Under the pieces are notes generated by a model that did no database searches, was not told the origin of the DNA, and saw only the letters and a program-made list of their open reading frames with translations. Source: Hymenobacter arizonensis (GTDB lineage: Bacteria; Bacteroidota; Bacteroidia; Cytophagales; Hymenobacteraceae). Taken from it: DNA of 64,000 bases. Positions 55,201-63,993 of the stretch are shown one piece after another. The stretch lies in the NCBI RefSeq assembly GCF_900115775.1, contig NZ_FOXS01000008.1, forward strand, positions 34,640-98,639. Direction: 5' to 3'. Position 1 is the first letter of the stretch. The number at the start of each line of letters is the position of its first letter. Position numbers and translations under genes: made by a program.

Positions 55201-57649
55201 CGGCATCTCGGCCGTGAGCTGGATGGTGCACAACAGCGCCGCCCCTCAAAACCCGGCCGAGCGAGAGCGCAGCTACCGCTTCGCTTATGACGGACTGGGC
55301 CGGTTGACGGCGGCCACGCATGCCGCCCGGGTTAATCCGTGGGAATTTTGGACGCTAGAGCAGGGGGCATATGACGAGAAGAACATCGTCTACGACGCTA
55401 ACGGCAATATCATGTTGCTGGAACGCTACACCCAGGACAATACTACCGCGGCGCCGGCCTTATTGGACCGGTTGCAGTTTGGCTACGATGGTAATCGGCC
55501 GACGTGGGCCGATGACAACGCCGATGTAAACCGGGGGTTCAAGGAACGATTCGCTTACGTGGAGTACGATTACGATGCCAACGGTAGCGTCACCCGCGAC
55601 GTTAATAAAAACACTTCCTATGTTTACAACGCGCTGAACAAAACCGAGCGCCAAACCGTGGGCACCAGCAATTTGGCCTTCACCTACGACGCGAGCGGCG
55701 CGGTGGTGCGTAAGGAAACCACGACCGCGACAATAAAGAACGAGTATTACGTCGACGGCTTCGTGTACGAGGATTCGCCCTCCTTCACCGGGCTGCGCTC
55801 GGTGCCCACCCCGGAGGGCCGGGCCCTGGCCGTGCAGCAAGCCGATACCAAGCTGACCTACGAGTACCACCTGCGCGACCACCTGGGCAACTTACGGGTC
55901 GCCTTCCGCGCCCAAGCGGGCACCGAGGAACTGCGGCTTTCGTCGGAAACCAGCGAAGCGGAGGGGGACTACCCCAAATTCAACAACATCGCCCTGACGC
56001 GCACGCCGTCTTCCTCGGCCTACCACGAGAGCCAAGTCGCCGCCGTTACCCGTGCAGCGCCTGGCCCGTTCATCAACGTGCCCGTGGCCCACGGCGACCA
56101 CCTGCAGGTACGGGTATTTTGCAAGACACCCAACGGCGTACAGAACAACGCCACCCAGACTCCTTCGGCCTTGCGGGTGGCACCGCAAGTATCCCTAGCA
56201 CTGGCCCCGACGTTTTTGCCTTCTGGTCGCACGCCTGCACCCGATGGCCGACCTTCTACGCAGTTCACACCGGGGCTGCAGCTCAACGTAACGGGTCTGC
56301 TGAGCGCCTTAACCGCCAAACGGCTATTAATACCGGAGGCCACCAGCAGTCAAATCGGGGCCGCCACCTCATCCCTTGAAGCCAAATTAGCGTGGACCTT
56401 GTACGACGCAAAGGGGCAGGTGGTGCGATCTGGCCATGTACCAGTTCCCGTGCATGCCGATGGGCTGTGGCACTCGCTTGATTTGTCCCTGGACATTGAC
56501 TTGTCCAGCGAAGACGCGCGCACCGGCTCGCTGCGCCTGCAGGAGCTCAACGAGGCCAGCCTGCCAGTATACTTTGACCTGCTCACGATCACTCATCCGC
56601 AAGACCAAGCCTTGGTGTCGCAGGAAAATCATTACTACCCTTTTGGCATGGCTCTGACCGGGGTAGCGGTGAACACAACGGCCCAGCCGCAGGTGAGTAA
56701 AAACCAATACAACGGCGGCTCGGAGTTGCAGGACGAACTACTAGGAGCCGATAATGGCATTTACAGCACGTTCTACCGTAATTATGACCCAACCATTGGG
56801 CGCTTTCAGGGCATTGACCCAATGGCCATTAAGTACGCGGGTGACAGCCCCTATTCATTTAGCTTCAACGACCCAACGAATTTTAATGACCCTTATGGGG
56901 ATGACCCTGCGATAGTGAGGAATGGAAATACTTGGACAATTTCGGTGGACCATCTTGGCGCAGCTGGAGGAGGTTGGAGTTCAGCTAATGGTGGCACCTA
57001 TACCAGTTATAGAACGGATGACCAAGCATTTGCGGTTGGGGCAAACTATTTGGACCGTTTTGGTGCTTGGGGACAAAACGGCTTTGCAACAAGTAGGGAA
57101 TCTGCTACATATAATCTTGAAGTCCTTCAAACACTGAACACATTAACTGCCTCGACACAAGGGGGGTTTGGTTCTTTTATCCAAAACAACCCTTCGTTAT
57201 TCGTATCATTATGGCAAGCTTACCCTAAGAATTTTACAGATGCAAAAGGTAATGTAATACATCAGAGACCTAGCATGAACCCGCTTTATGAAAATCAGTG
57301 CGCAATTAGGCTAAGCGTAGCGCTAATGGGAGCAGGATTTGATATGTCATCTTTCAGTAAACTTAAGGATCCGACTAAAAATGAGAGAAATCCAGTATCC
57401 GCAGAAGGGTGGGCCTTGCGTGCGTTTGGTTTAGCAACTTGGCTCAGTAGAGACGAAGTATTAGGAGCACCAACCAAGGTATCACCAGATGACTTTCATA
57501 GCATATATAACGTGAAGGGAAGTGGTTTCAGAGGAATCTTTTTTGAATCTGATCCAACTGGGATTAGCCATATTGATCTGTTTTGGAACGAGAGATCCGG
57601 TTCAGGGGTATATGCTGGAAAAGAATATTGGATCTGGTTAATTAAATGA
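52214..57649 (+). CDS. Rhs-family toxin with C-terminal Tae4-like amidase
   Basis: 1811 residues from ATG 52214, with a signal peptide (about 1-33). Order: Ig/PKD-like domains (about 35-400), DUF6443 (about 405-560: LKPGVTTADEVLRLLP ... QTVTYANGLGRPIQQVG), Rhs/YD repeats (about 560-1500), and the Rhs core (about 1515-1563: YDPTIGRFQGIDPM ... NFNDPYGDD). The ~248-residue tip matches Tae4 amidases: SLWQAYPKNFT, NQCAIRLSVALMGAGF with Cys at about 1696, GFRGIFFE...GISHIDLFW with His at about 1786, and YWIWLIK at the end. Tae4 cleaves the gamma-D-glutamyl-DAP bond of peptidoglycan. From about 56885 the GC content drops visibly, marking an exchanged tip. It overlaps the next gene by 4 bp. Confidence 0.85.
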   Translation: MKRVLPPSLLLRGLLLLVLLAWRSATPAFGQFELEPETGSPTYIAISGPTSVCMGQAATFYAYASGGSCSWGWDEVGGNRLSEAPDGSTVTIAWSSSGFKRIWLYAGCLDDIGGRYSYPQAYLDVYVGASPSPQVITIHSYSNNNPPVNITATSATTCPQAWLRLAPPSGATNCVWSTAGGTPVASDSDGRLFVSGEQGSYEYRLTYRLPNAGPCPLPPLAFTVNVGVQPYWPEPTNLGRYGPGKVVFTLQKYDPTFVYTWYEQETGPTRAPFVDLGGGRFETPTIAASRSYYLSVTTCRESSRQPHPVLLRNVRITVDGQAPTRPVALRYGPGLPLQAEQVDPAYPGPYTWLLNGTVVPNATTARLTVFQAGTYVVRITGSNGAAHDSNPVEVVDALAGQTVNDQPLTYANEIVVLKPGVTTADEVLRLLPAERRQTVTYANGLGRPIQQVGVQAGPLQEDLVQHFGYEGTGTTALTYLPVPVATLAKANGEYEADPLTKLNSYYAAKGGLPSSTTTTEASPLGRPLEQTQTGQAWAGRTSRVSYAGNAASEVRRWQGLDGRQWYPEGQLSKEVALDPDNRRTEVFKDQLGRVVLQRKVADGQHFDTYTVYADAGYVQAIIPPAAVREMAGSGQWNIVDTGFKNRWLYLYTYDDRGRVVERQFPGAAPVYVVYDAFDRPILVQDGNRRASANKQWLFTKFDAQNRSVVEGLWQDASGRSRAEVQDAADAFAQTQTVEYETRTASGYTTGNTFPAVQDGVGGAVLLAASFYDDYDLDGNGTADFSLRAEPQLLPAEQPTATTQTRGMTTVTRRRVVQPGGQYGGWLTTVFFYDQYGNVVQKQGNNLLQPSADLRDVTTLVYREGGFVAQLLRTVKKQEYGATTPVVVRNRFAYDPAGRLLHTWQQHAWKNTVEPEVLVSSNRYTGLGELTQKKLHSRDQGAKFLQYEDFAYNQHGQLTSINNGSLKNNSENDLFGFALYREQAGPGSLGNTPRYDGGISAVSWMVHNSAAPQNPAERERSYRFAYDGLGRLTAATHAARVNPWEFWTLEQGAYDEKNIVYDANGNIMLLERYTQDNTTAAPALLDRLQFGYDGNRPTWADDNADVNRGFKERFAYVEYDYDANGSVTRDVNKNTSYVYNALNKTERQTVGTSNLAFTYDASGAVVRKETTTATIKNEYYVDGFVYEDSPSFTGLRSVPTPEGRALAVQQADTKLTYEYHLRDHLGNLRVAFRAQAGTEELRLSSETSEAEGDYPKFNNIALTRTPSSSAYHESQVAAVTRAAPGPFINVPVAHGDHLQVRVFCKTPNGVQNNATQTPSALRVAPQVSLALAPTFLPSGRTPAPDGRPSTQFTPGLQLNVTGLLSALTAKRLLIPEATSSQIGAATSSLEAKLAWTLYDAKGQVVRSGHVPVPVHADGLWHSLDLSLDIDLSSEDARTGSLRLQELNEASLPVYFDLLTITHPQDQALVSQENHYYPFGMALTGVAVNTTAQPQVSKNQYNGGSELQDELLGADNGIYSTFYRNYDPTIGRFQGIDPMAIKYAGDSPYSFSFNDPTNFNDPYGDDPAIVRNGNTWTISVDHLGAAGGGWSSANGGTYTSYRTDDQAFAVGANYLDRFGAWGQNGFATSRESATYNLEVLQTLNTLTASTQGGFGSFIQNNPSLFVSLWQAYPKNFTDAKGNVIHQRPSMNPLYENQCAIRLSVALMGAGFDMSSFSKLKDPTKNERNPVSAEGWALRAFGLATWLSRDEVLGAPTKVSPDDFHSIYNVKGSGFRGIFFESDPTGISHIDLFWNERSGSGVYAGKEYWIWLIK

Positions 57650-58389
57650 TATTCAACATGAACACTCTCATATTGTCGATACTAATATTCGTAACATCCC
57701 TGAATTTTTTTCAAAGGAAGGAAACTGCTACTTGCTGGGTCCCTAATTATGAGATTGATAAGGCATCAAATGAATATCAACTAAACAGTCAGCATTCATT
57801 ACCAATCGCTGGGATTAGGAAAGATGACAAACGGGTATCCATTATGATCTATGGAGATGATTTTATTGCGACATCTTTAACCCCCACTAAGGATAAGAGT
57901 AGCATGAAAATAAATTATATACGTTTTCCATCAAAAGGAAAATTATCTAAGTATTCTAAAGTAGACTTTTACTTAAATAAAGACTTCAGTGGAAACTATA
58001 CGTCTTATTCTTTCACTTTTGAAGGCAAACATTTTAATATTCCTATTACTAGGTTTCTCCCTAATAACCGTCTTATCATCGATCCCCACTTACTGAAACT
58101 ACAACTTGAATTTATAGGCAAGTTTAGAATAAGCCTGAAAGACGATAAAGTCACGACCACTGCTAGCTTAAACAATGATTATGCCTTCAGCAGCAACAAT
58201 CATATAAAAAGCATAGAAATTATAAACTGGTTCACTGGGCAAGACCCGTCAATAAAAGCGAGGGTGTCAGTCACTAATCCTAATAATATAAAGGTTATGG
58301 GTACCATGATTTTCGATGAAACGTTTTTATGGTATGAGATTCGATTAGATGGTATAAGCAAACCTATACTATTAGAACGCATCAATTAA
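57646..58389 (+). CDS. Putative immunity protein for the Tae4-like toxin
   Basis: 247 residues (243 if ATG 57658 is used), overlapping the toxin gene by ATGA. The N-terminus MNTLILSILIFVTSLNFF is a signal peptide or anchor, placing it in the periplasm where an amidase would act. The rest is beta-rich (VSIMIYGDDFIATSL, KINYIRFPSKGKL, FTFEGKHFNIPITRFL) and AT-rich like the toxin tip, unlike flanking genes. It has no clear similarity to known Tai4. The immunity role is inferred from position, export and composition. Confidence 0.6.
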   Translation: MIFNMNTLILSILIFVTSLNFFQRKETATCWVPNYEIDKASNEYQLNSQHSLPIAGIRKDDKRVSIMIYGDDFIATSLTPTKDKSSMKINYIRFPSKGKLSKYSKVDFYLNKDFSGNYTSYSFTFEGKHFNIPITRFLPNNRLIIDPHLLKLQLEFIGKFRISLKDDKVTTTASLNNDYAFSSNNHIKSIEIINWFTGQDPSIKARVSVTNPNNIKVMGTMIFDETFLWYEIRLDGISKPILLERIN

Positions 58390-58589
58390 CATTTATACTT
58401 TCGCGAACTTATAACTCGCAATAATTAATATTTGCTCCCAATTGACAAATAGCAGTCATTACGTAAACAGAATTACTATTTAACCCAGCACTCGAGTTGA
58501 ATAGGATCGAGTAACTTTTAATCTTAAGCTTCCCATTGCGTGTTTTTTCATTTAAATACCAAATATCAAAATAAATATATATAAGCACA

Positions 58590-60041
58590 TACCTTGTTTG
58601 ATACTAACTCCGTTCTCGGTCACCCACGCCCAAATCGTTGCTCCAGTTAACTTACAACCCGGCGCCGTCATCGCCCTCCCTGCTGGGGCCGCCCCGAGCG
58701 CTGTGGCCTTTGGCGACTTCAACCAAGACTAACGCAACGACATCGCCGTGTGCCAACGCGGGCTCAACTCCGTGGGTGTGTACCTGCAAACCGGCAACGG
58801 CGACTTCCCCAACCCGGCGGCGGGTACCTACGCCACCGGGCAAGGCCCCACCAGGTCGTGGGGGGCCTTGCCCGGGGCGCGCCCCCCACGACCTGGTGGC
58901 CATCAGCGGCCCCAGCTCCGTCTACACCCTGCTCACCAACAACACCGACGGCAGCGGCACCTTCACGCCCGTAACAGTCGGCCCCAATTTCAACTTCTTT
59001 GGCGCTTCGCAGACCTCGCTGAATCCCCAACTGCAGGTCCGCGACCTGGACCGCGACGGCTGGGCCGACTTCGTCTACTTGCACGACGACCCCACCGCGC
59101 CCGTAGTCAGCGGGGTGTACTGGCAACGGCTCAACTCGAGTTCCTATGTGGCCAACGGCTTCCGGAACTTCTTCCGCCCCAACTTCCGCCCCTCGGCCTT
59201 CGCTTTGGAGGACTTTGACCGCGACGGGGTGGCGGACCTGGTCGTGACCAGTCTGTTGACCAATGAGTTCTCGGTCGTCCTGGCCGACAACCCGAACCCG
59301 GCCACCGATGCCCCCGACTGGCATTTCTCGAATCGGGTGCAGCGCCAGGCCAGCGCCGGCCTCCGGCCTGTGCGCGTGGCCACGGCCGACGTCAACCGCG
59401 ACAACCTGCCCGACATTGCCATTGCCCACGAAGGCAGCGCCGAAATCACCCTGTTCCTGAACCTGCGCAACGGCCAATTCGGCTCGCAGGCGTCCTACCC
59501 GCTGTCCGCGGCCCCGCGCCAGGTGCTGCTCCGGGACCTCAACAACGACGGCAACCCCGAGCTGATCGTGCTTACGGCCGACAACCAGCTCCAGGTGTTT
59601 CCGCACTCGGGCGCGGCCGGCCTCTCCCGGTACGGCACGCCCCTGACCCTGGCCACCGGCGCCGACCCGGTGGCTTTGGAGCTCGCCGACGTGGACGGGG
59701 ACTACCTGTCGGATGTGGTCGTGGCGTGCGCGGGCGACCACACCGTGCGCGTGTACCTGAACCGGTCCCTGGCCACGGCCACGGGCACGCGCGCCCCGCA
59801 ACTGGCCGGGGTGGAGGCCTACCCGAACCCGGCCACCACGCAGCTGACCGTGGCGCGGCCGGCCGCGTTGCGCGGCCCGCTCACTGCCTCCCTGTTCGAC
59901 GCCCTGGGACGGGAGGTCCGCCGGGCCGAGGTGGCGGCACCGGCCAGCACCGTTTCCGTGGCGGACTTGCCCCGCGGTGTCTACGTGCTACGGCTCGCGG
60001 CCCCAGCGGGCGTCTCTAGCCAGCGCATCGTAATGCGATAG
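58590..60041 (+). pseudogene. FG-GAP/VCBS-repeat secreted protein with T9SS type A sorting domain, N-terminally broken
   Basis: The readable part (from about 58890) contains FG-GAP-like units (LQVRDLDRDGWADFVYL, ALEDFDRDGVADLVVT, ATADVNRDNLPDIAIAHEG, LRDLNNDGNPELIVL, ELADVDGDYLSDVVVA) and ends with a type A sorting domain (VEAYPNPATTQLTV ... LPRGVYVLRL), so it would be secreted by the type IX system. The start region is in another frame (APSAVAFGDFNQD, stop TAA at 58730, then RNDIAVCQRGLNSVGVYLQTGNGDF) and the frame changes in the 58848-58899 hairpin. No intact start remains visible. Confidence 0.75.
58848..58899. repeat. Perfect 18-bp inverted repeat, 16-nt loop
   Basis: Arms CCACCAGGTCGTGGGGGG (58848-58865) and complement (58882-58899). 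It lies exactly where the FG-GAP gene changes frame. Confidence 0.9.
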
Positions 60042-60385
60042 GCCCTCCAGATGGCTCATTGCATTTCCGTCAAACCCGGAGCTAAAAATCAATCCAGTCA
60101 GGAGATATGGCCCGCGATAATGCGATCGCGGGCCTACCCAAAGATGGTAAAAGCCCGAAGGTGCACATGACTAAAACCTTTACGGTAACGCTTTGCAAAT
60201 TTACGTAGGCCGCGGGTACACAATTCGTCCCTGTAAGCCGTAAGCGGATGCTGTCGCCCACAGGTAGAGGGGATACCCGCATAATTTAGAGCAACTTTGT
60301 TTCCAGCTGCGGAGAGTAAGCCTGCTCGGCCCATTTTAGTGACCCCAGTAATATTGGTTAGTGATGCAGCCCTGAGCTAGCCCTT
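60042..60385. other. Intergenic region with short inverted repeat
   Basis: An 8-bp inverted repeat GGCCCGCG/CGCGGGCC (60109-60116 / 60127-60134) is present without a T run. Nothing else was supported between the broken FG-GAP gene and the recombinase end. Confidence 0.45.
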
Positions 60386-61069
60386 TTAAAGTGTAGGCGG
60401 CGCGCTTACCCCCGGTAGCAACCGTTGGACAGTGGTAGGATGGAAGGCACGGCCGCGGCGGGTACGGTAACCGGCCTGGTTTAATTCGTCGGCCACCTGC
60501 TGCAATGTATGTCCCTGAGCGCGCAGCAGTCCCGCGAGCCGGGCCGCCTGGCGGTTGGCTTGGTGGGCGCGGGCATTGGCCTGCATGGCGGCCTGGCCCA
60601 GGGCAATCACGGCGGGCGTGAAATTGGCCGGGCTGCCCAGCGTGGCGCCGCGCGCCTTCTTGGCGGCCAAGGCGTCCTTGGTGCGCTTGGAGATGGTCTC
60701 GCGCTCGTGCTGGGCGATGACGGCGAATAAGCCCACGGTAAGCGTGTTCGCGTCGGGCATGTCGCAGCAGACAAAGTCCACTCCCGAGTCGCGCAGGGCG
60801 AAGATGAACCCGGCATTTCTCGAGAGCCGGTCCAACTTGGCAATGAGCAGCGTCGCCCCTACCCTGCGCGCTTCGGCGATGGCGGCCAGCAGCTGCGGGC
60901 GCTGGTTCTTCTTGCCGCTCTCGATTTCGACGTACTCGCTCCCGAGCTGGGCCGGGTCCGCGACAAAGGCCCGCACCGCCGCCCGCTGCGCGTCGAGCCC
61001 CAAGCCGGAGCTGCCCTGCTTTTGGGTGGAGACTCTATAATAAGGAGTGTAGCGGCGGGCCGGCGACAT
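60386..61069 (-). CDS. Serine recombinase (resolvase/invertase family), copy 1
   Basis: 227 residues. The catalytic domain begins RYTPYYRVSTQKQGSSGLGLDAQ, with the active-site Ser in YRVST (about residue 13), and continues with LLIAKLDRLSRNAGF (about 73-87) and the Q-HERETISKRTKDAL helix. The C-terminal HTH is represented by GHTLQQVADELNQAGYRTRRGRAFHPTTVQRLL. This is a small recombinase, not a large phage-type integrase. It is divergent from copy 2, 143 bp away, with near-identical catalytic domains. It may act as resolvase or invertase, but no recombination site is identified. Confidence 0.9.
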   Translation of the reverse strand: MSPARRYTPYYRVSTQKQGSSGLGLDAQRAAVRAFVADPAQLGSEYVEIESGKKNQRPQLLAAIAEARRVGATLLIAKLDRLSRNAGFIFALRDSGVDFVCCDMPDANTLTVGLFAVIAQHERETISKRTKDALAAKKARGATLGSPANFTPAVIALGQAAMQANARAHQANRQAARLAGLLRAQGHTLQQVADELNQAGYRTRRGRAFHPTTVQRLLPGVSAPPTL

Positions 61070-61163
61070 GAAAAGAGGGCAGTGGGGAAGAAAACACCCG
61101 CAAGCTACTCCATTTTACATGTTGTAAACGCGCTCCTTTAACAAATGACTATAGGGGTTATCT

Positions 61164-61196
61164 TTGCGCTGATACTGGCCCAACCGGTATTTTTGT
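61164..61196 (+). promoter_or_regulatory. Bacteroidota-type promoter TTTG-N21-TATTTTTG
   Basis: TTTG at 61164-61167 and TATTTTTG at 61189-61196 fit the -33/-7 consensus and lie just before the start at 61213. An overlapping TATCTTTG at 61160-61167 could be a second -7 box. Confidence 0.6.
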
Positions 61197-61212
61197 ACTT
61201 GCTTTTTGTACC

Positions 61213-61917
61213 ATGACCCCGACGGCTCCCGCCAAACGCTACACTCCTTATTATAGAGTCTCCACCCAAAAGCAGGGAGCCTCGGGGCTCGGGCTCGAAG
61301 CCCAGCAAGCTGCAGTGCGCACCTTTGTCGCGGACCCATCCCAACTGCTGGGAGAATTTATCGAGGTAGAGAGTGGCAAGCAGAACCAACGGCCCCAATT
61401 ACTCGCCGCCATGGCTGAGGCCCGGCGGGTGGGCAGCACACTGCTCATCGCCAAACTAGACCGGCTGAGCCGGAACGCGGGCTTCATCTTCGCGCTACGC
61501 GACTCGGGGGTGGACTTCGTCTGCTGTGACATGCCCGATGCGAATACCCTAACCGTCGGCCTCTTCGCCGTCATTGCCCAGCACGAGCGCGAAACCATTT
61601 CCAAACGTACCAAAGATGCGCTGGCCGCCAAGAAGGCCCGCGGCGCGACCCTGGGAACTCCGGCTAATTTAACGGATGCCGCCCGGCAACAGAGCCTCCT
61701 GGTGCGGCGCGCACAAGTGCAGCAGCACCCAGGCCTGCGGCAAGCGGCCGCCTTTATCAGTTCGCGTCGGGCACAGGGGGTGAGCTTTCGGCAGTTGGCG
61801 GGGGAGTTGAATGCTCTGGGCTTTACGGCGCCACGGGGGGGGACTTTCAATCAAAAGCAAGTCCAACGGCTTTACGAGCGGCTTCCAACGGCCAATAAGA
61901 ATTCGGTTTCTGGGTAA
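61213..61917 (+). CDS. Serine recombinase (resolvase/invertase family), copy 2
   Basis: 234 residues, with the same catalytic landmarks as copy 1 (Ser in YRVSTQKQ at about residue 16, KLDRLSRNAGFIFALRDSGVDFVCCDMPDANTLTVG identical over a long block). The C-terminal part is different (QGVSFRQLAGELNALGFTAPRGGTFNQKQVQRLY), so the two may recognise different sites. It is transcribed from the promoter in the shared 143-bp intergenic region. Confidence 0.9.
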   Translation: MTPTAPAKRYTPYYRVSTQKQGASGLGLEAQQAAVRTFVADPSQLLGEFIEVESGKQNQRPQLLAAMAEARRVGSTLLIAKLDRLSRNAGFIFALRDSGVDFVCCDMPDANTLTVGLFAVIAQHERETISKRTKDALAAKKARGATLGTPANLTDAARQQSLLVRRAQVQQHPGLRQAAAFISSRRAQGVSFRQLAGELNALGFTAPRGGTFNQKQVQRLYERLPTANKNSVSG

Positions 61918-61997
61918 CTTATAGCTACTGCTGAGTGGTAAAGGCTAAACCAAGGTGATGCTCAGCAAGAGAACCAGGTAGTGTTACTTCCTTGCGA

Positions 61998-62761
61998 AGG
62001 TGAGCTTTTCTCTACTGCCAACTAGTTGGCTTGAATGGGAAGCCTACACCACATACTGCCCCATCGTGGTGGACTACACCACCGACGAAGCCGTGCTGGC
62101 GGGCCTGCTCAACGACCACTGCTTGGTCGTGCACCGGCTGCCGCTACGCATGGAACGCGACTACGTGCTCACCACTAAATTCGGCAGCCAGTTCACCACC
62201 AGTGAAAGTGAGAACTATTCCTACTGGAGCAAGCCTAGCCAACGTCGCCCATGGCCAGCTCCCGGTCGAAACACTGCGCATCTTGCGCATACAGGCCCTG
62301 ATGAACTACCCCAGCAAGGGCTAATGCGCTATTTGGCCGACTAGCAGACGGACAAGTTCTTGCTCTTTACCTGCAACCAGCAGCAGGCCGAAGAGCAAGC
62401 CGCCCACGCTTACCATTTCAAAAACAAGCACACCCAAGCCAATCCAGACAAATTTAACACCAGGGAGATTCAGCGCTTGGTCTGCGTGGCCTAGTTTTCG
62501 GAGGACATCAGCATCCCGAATCTGCGGGTGGGCATCATCTGGCACGCCTTCGGCAACGAGCGCAAGGCCGCCCATCACATCGGCCGGCTGCTGCGCCTCA
62601 ATCCTGACCAGATAGCCACCGTGCACCTGCTTGCTTACTAAGACACAGTCGATGAGCAGTGGGTAGCCCAGGCGCTGGACGCCTTCGACCCCGCCAAAAT
62701 CAGCTACGTCGATGCTATAAGCGAAAGTTGGGAACCGGCGATTATGTTCAAAGTAGGATAG
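61998..62761 (+). pseudogene. Remnant of a DEAD/SNF2-type superfamily II helicase
   Basis: Joined reading frames give VDYTTDEAVLAGLLNDHCLVVHRLPL, then after a frameshift a DKFLLFTCNQQQAEEQAAHAYHFKNKH region, then FSEDISIPNLRVGIIWHAFGNERKAAHHIGRLLRLNPDQIATVHLLAY and DEQWVAQALDAFDP. The RVGIIWHAFGNERKAxxxIGRLLR block is the C-terminal helicase motif VI region. In-frame stops at about 62492 and 62638 and frameshifts show decay. Perhaps a defence or restriction helicase fragment. Confidence 0.65.
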
Positions 62762-62766
62762 AGTCG

Positions 62767-63993
62767 TTACAATCTAGCCGCCGTAAAAGCCCGCTGCATC
62801 CGCTCTTGTTCCTCCCGGCCAAGTTGATACTCTTCAGCCACCCGTCGCCACGGCTGCACGGCGGCCACAATCTGGCTTAATATATGCTGCGCCTGCGTGG
62901 GCTTTAAGCGAAAGTAAGGAGCTACTTCCCGCGCCAAGTCCAGACTAAGCGCATTGTCCGTTTCAGAGATATTGAGCCGGAGCCCCTGGCCGAAGGGAAT
63001 GGGATTCAGGTCGTAGGCAGGAGCCAGTTGCCAGCCGGCGGACGTGAGCAGAAACCCGTGATTGCGTAGGTGGTCATCCGTATTGGATACGCAGATATTA
63101 AACACAATGCGCCGCCAGAGCTCGGTCAGGTCTTCGGCCACGCGGGCACCCTGGGCCATCAGCAATTCCGCCAGTTCCAGGTAGCTGGCCCCATCCTGGT
63201 GATTGATGCCATCCTGGTAGCCAAGCAGCGTCATGGCGGAAGCAAAATGTCGCCGCTGGCCCGTGAGCGTGCGGTCAAAGCGTTGGGACAGATAAGTATG
63301 GTGCCGACTGGCAAAGCGCTGCGCCCGGCCCACTGCGACTTCCAGTCCCGCGCGTTCCGCCAGCACATTGACGACGGCTTCCCAGCCCCCCACGTCGTGC
63401 TCGTCCTGCCCACTCGGAAACTTGGCAATCCAGAGGTTGTCCTGCTGGTCAACGACACTGGCTTTGGGCCGCGCGCCGCCTAGCGAAGAGCCGGGGGCTA
63501 TCAGCAGCGCCAGCCACTTCAAATAATCCGGGTCGTCGGCCGCCTCCGCCCGTTCTAACTGAAGGCTGGCGTGTTCTAGCTCCCGCAAGGAGGTCCAGGG
63601 TGGGGCCGCCATCGCCTGGTTGTCGTTAAGGAAAGGCCCAGCGGGGTCGCTCTTGAAGCGCAGTCCTCCCATCCGATAGGCATCGAATACCCCCAGTAAG
63701 TAATCCGATTCCAGCAGCGTACGCTCCGGGCGACTTTCTAAGCGGGCCAGGGCGGCCTCCCGACGGCGCATCAGCAGCCGCCCCCAGCGGTCCGGGGCCG
63801 AGTCTAGAAACAGGCCGAAGTTACCCTGGTCCTCCGCAGGCACGTACTGCAAACCAGCGTAGAGTTGCAGACTAGGGTCCAGCCGCTGCGCGTGCAGAGA
63901 AGCCAGCCACGACCGGGCGTACTCAAAGGCAAATACTTCCTTACCCCGCACAGGAGTTGCCAGCAGCGTACCCATTAATTGAGGCTCGGCCAT
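62767..63993 (-). CDS. HipA-family serine/threonine kinase (TA toxin-like)
   Basis: 408 residues, ATG at 63993 close to the window end. N-terminal HipA-N-like region (MGTLLATPVRGKEVFAFEYARSWL), then the kinase core: GSSLGGARPKASVV (P-loop-like, about 175-188), LWIAKFPSGQDEHDVGGWEAVVNVLAERAGL, catalytic NTDDHLRNHGFLL and YDLNPIP. HipA kinases phosphorylate translation factors and are usually neutralised by HipB. A HipB gene would be upstream, beyond the window. Confidence 0.88.
   Translation of the reverse strand: MAEPQLMGTLLATPVRGKEVFAFEYARSWLASLHAQRLDPSLQLYAGLQYVPAEDQGNFGLFLDSAPDRWGRLLMRRREAALARLESRPERTLLESDYLLGVFDAYRMGGLRFKSDPAGPFLNDNQAMAAPPWTSLRELEHASLQLERAEAADDPDYLKWLALLIAPGSSLGGARPKASVVDQQDNLWIAKFPSGQDEHDVGGWEAVVNVLAERAGLEVAVGRAQRFASRHHTYLSQRFDRTLTGQRRHFASAMTLLGYQDGINHQDGASYLELAELLMAQGARVAEDLTELWRRIVFNICVSNTDDHLRNHGFLLTSAGWQLAPAYDLNPIPFGQGLRLNISETDNALSLDLAREVAPYFRLKPTQAQHILSQIVAAVQPWRRVAEEYQLGREEQERMQRAFTAARL

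Noticed and set aside
58638..58890. ATG at 58638 as the true start of the FG-GAP gene
   Set aside because: The first ~80 residues in that frame are Pro/Arg/Thr-rich, whereas another frame continues the FG-GAP pattern upstream.
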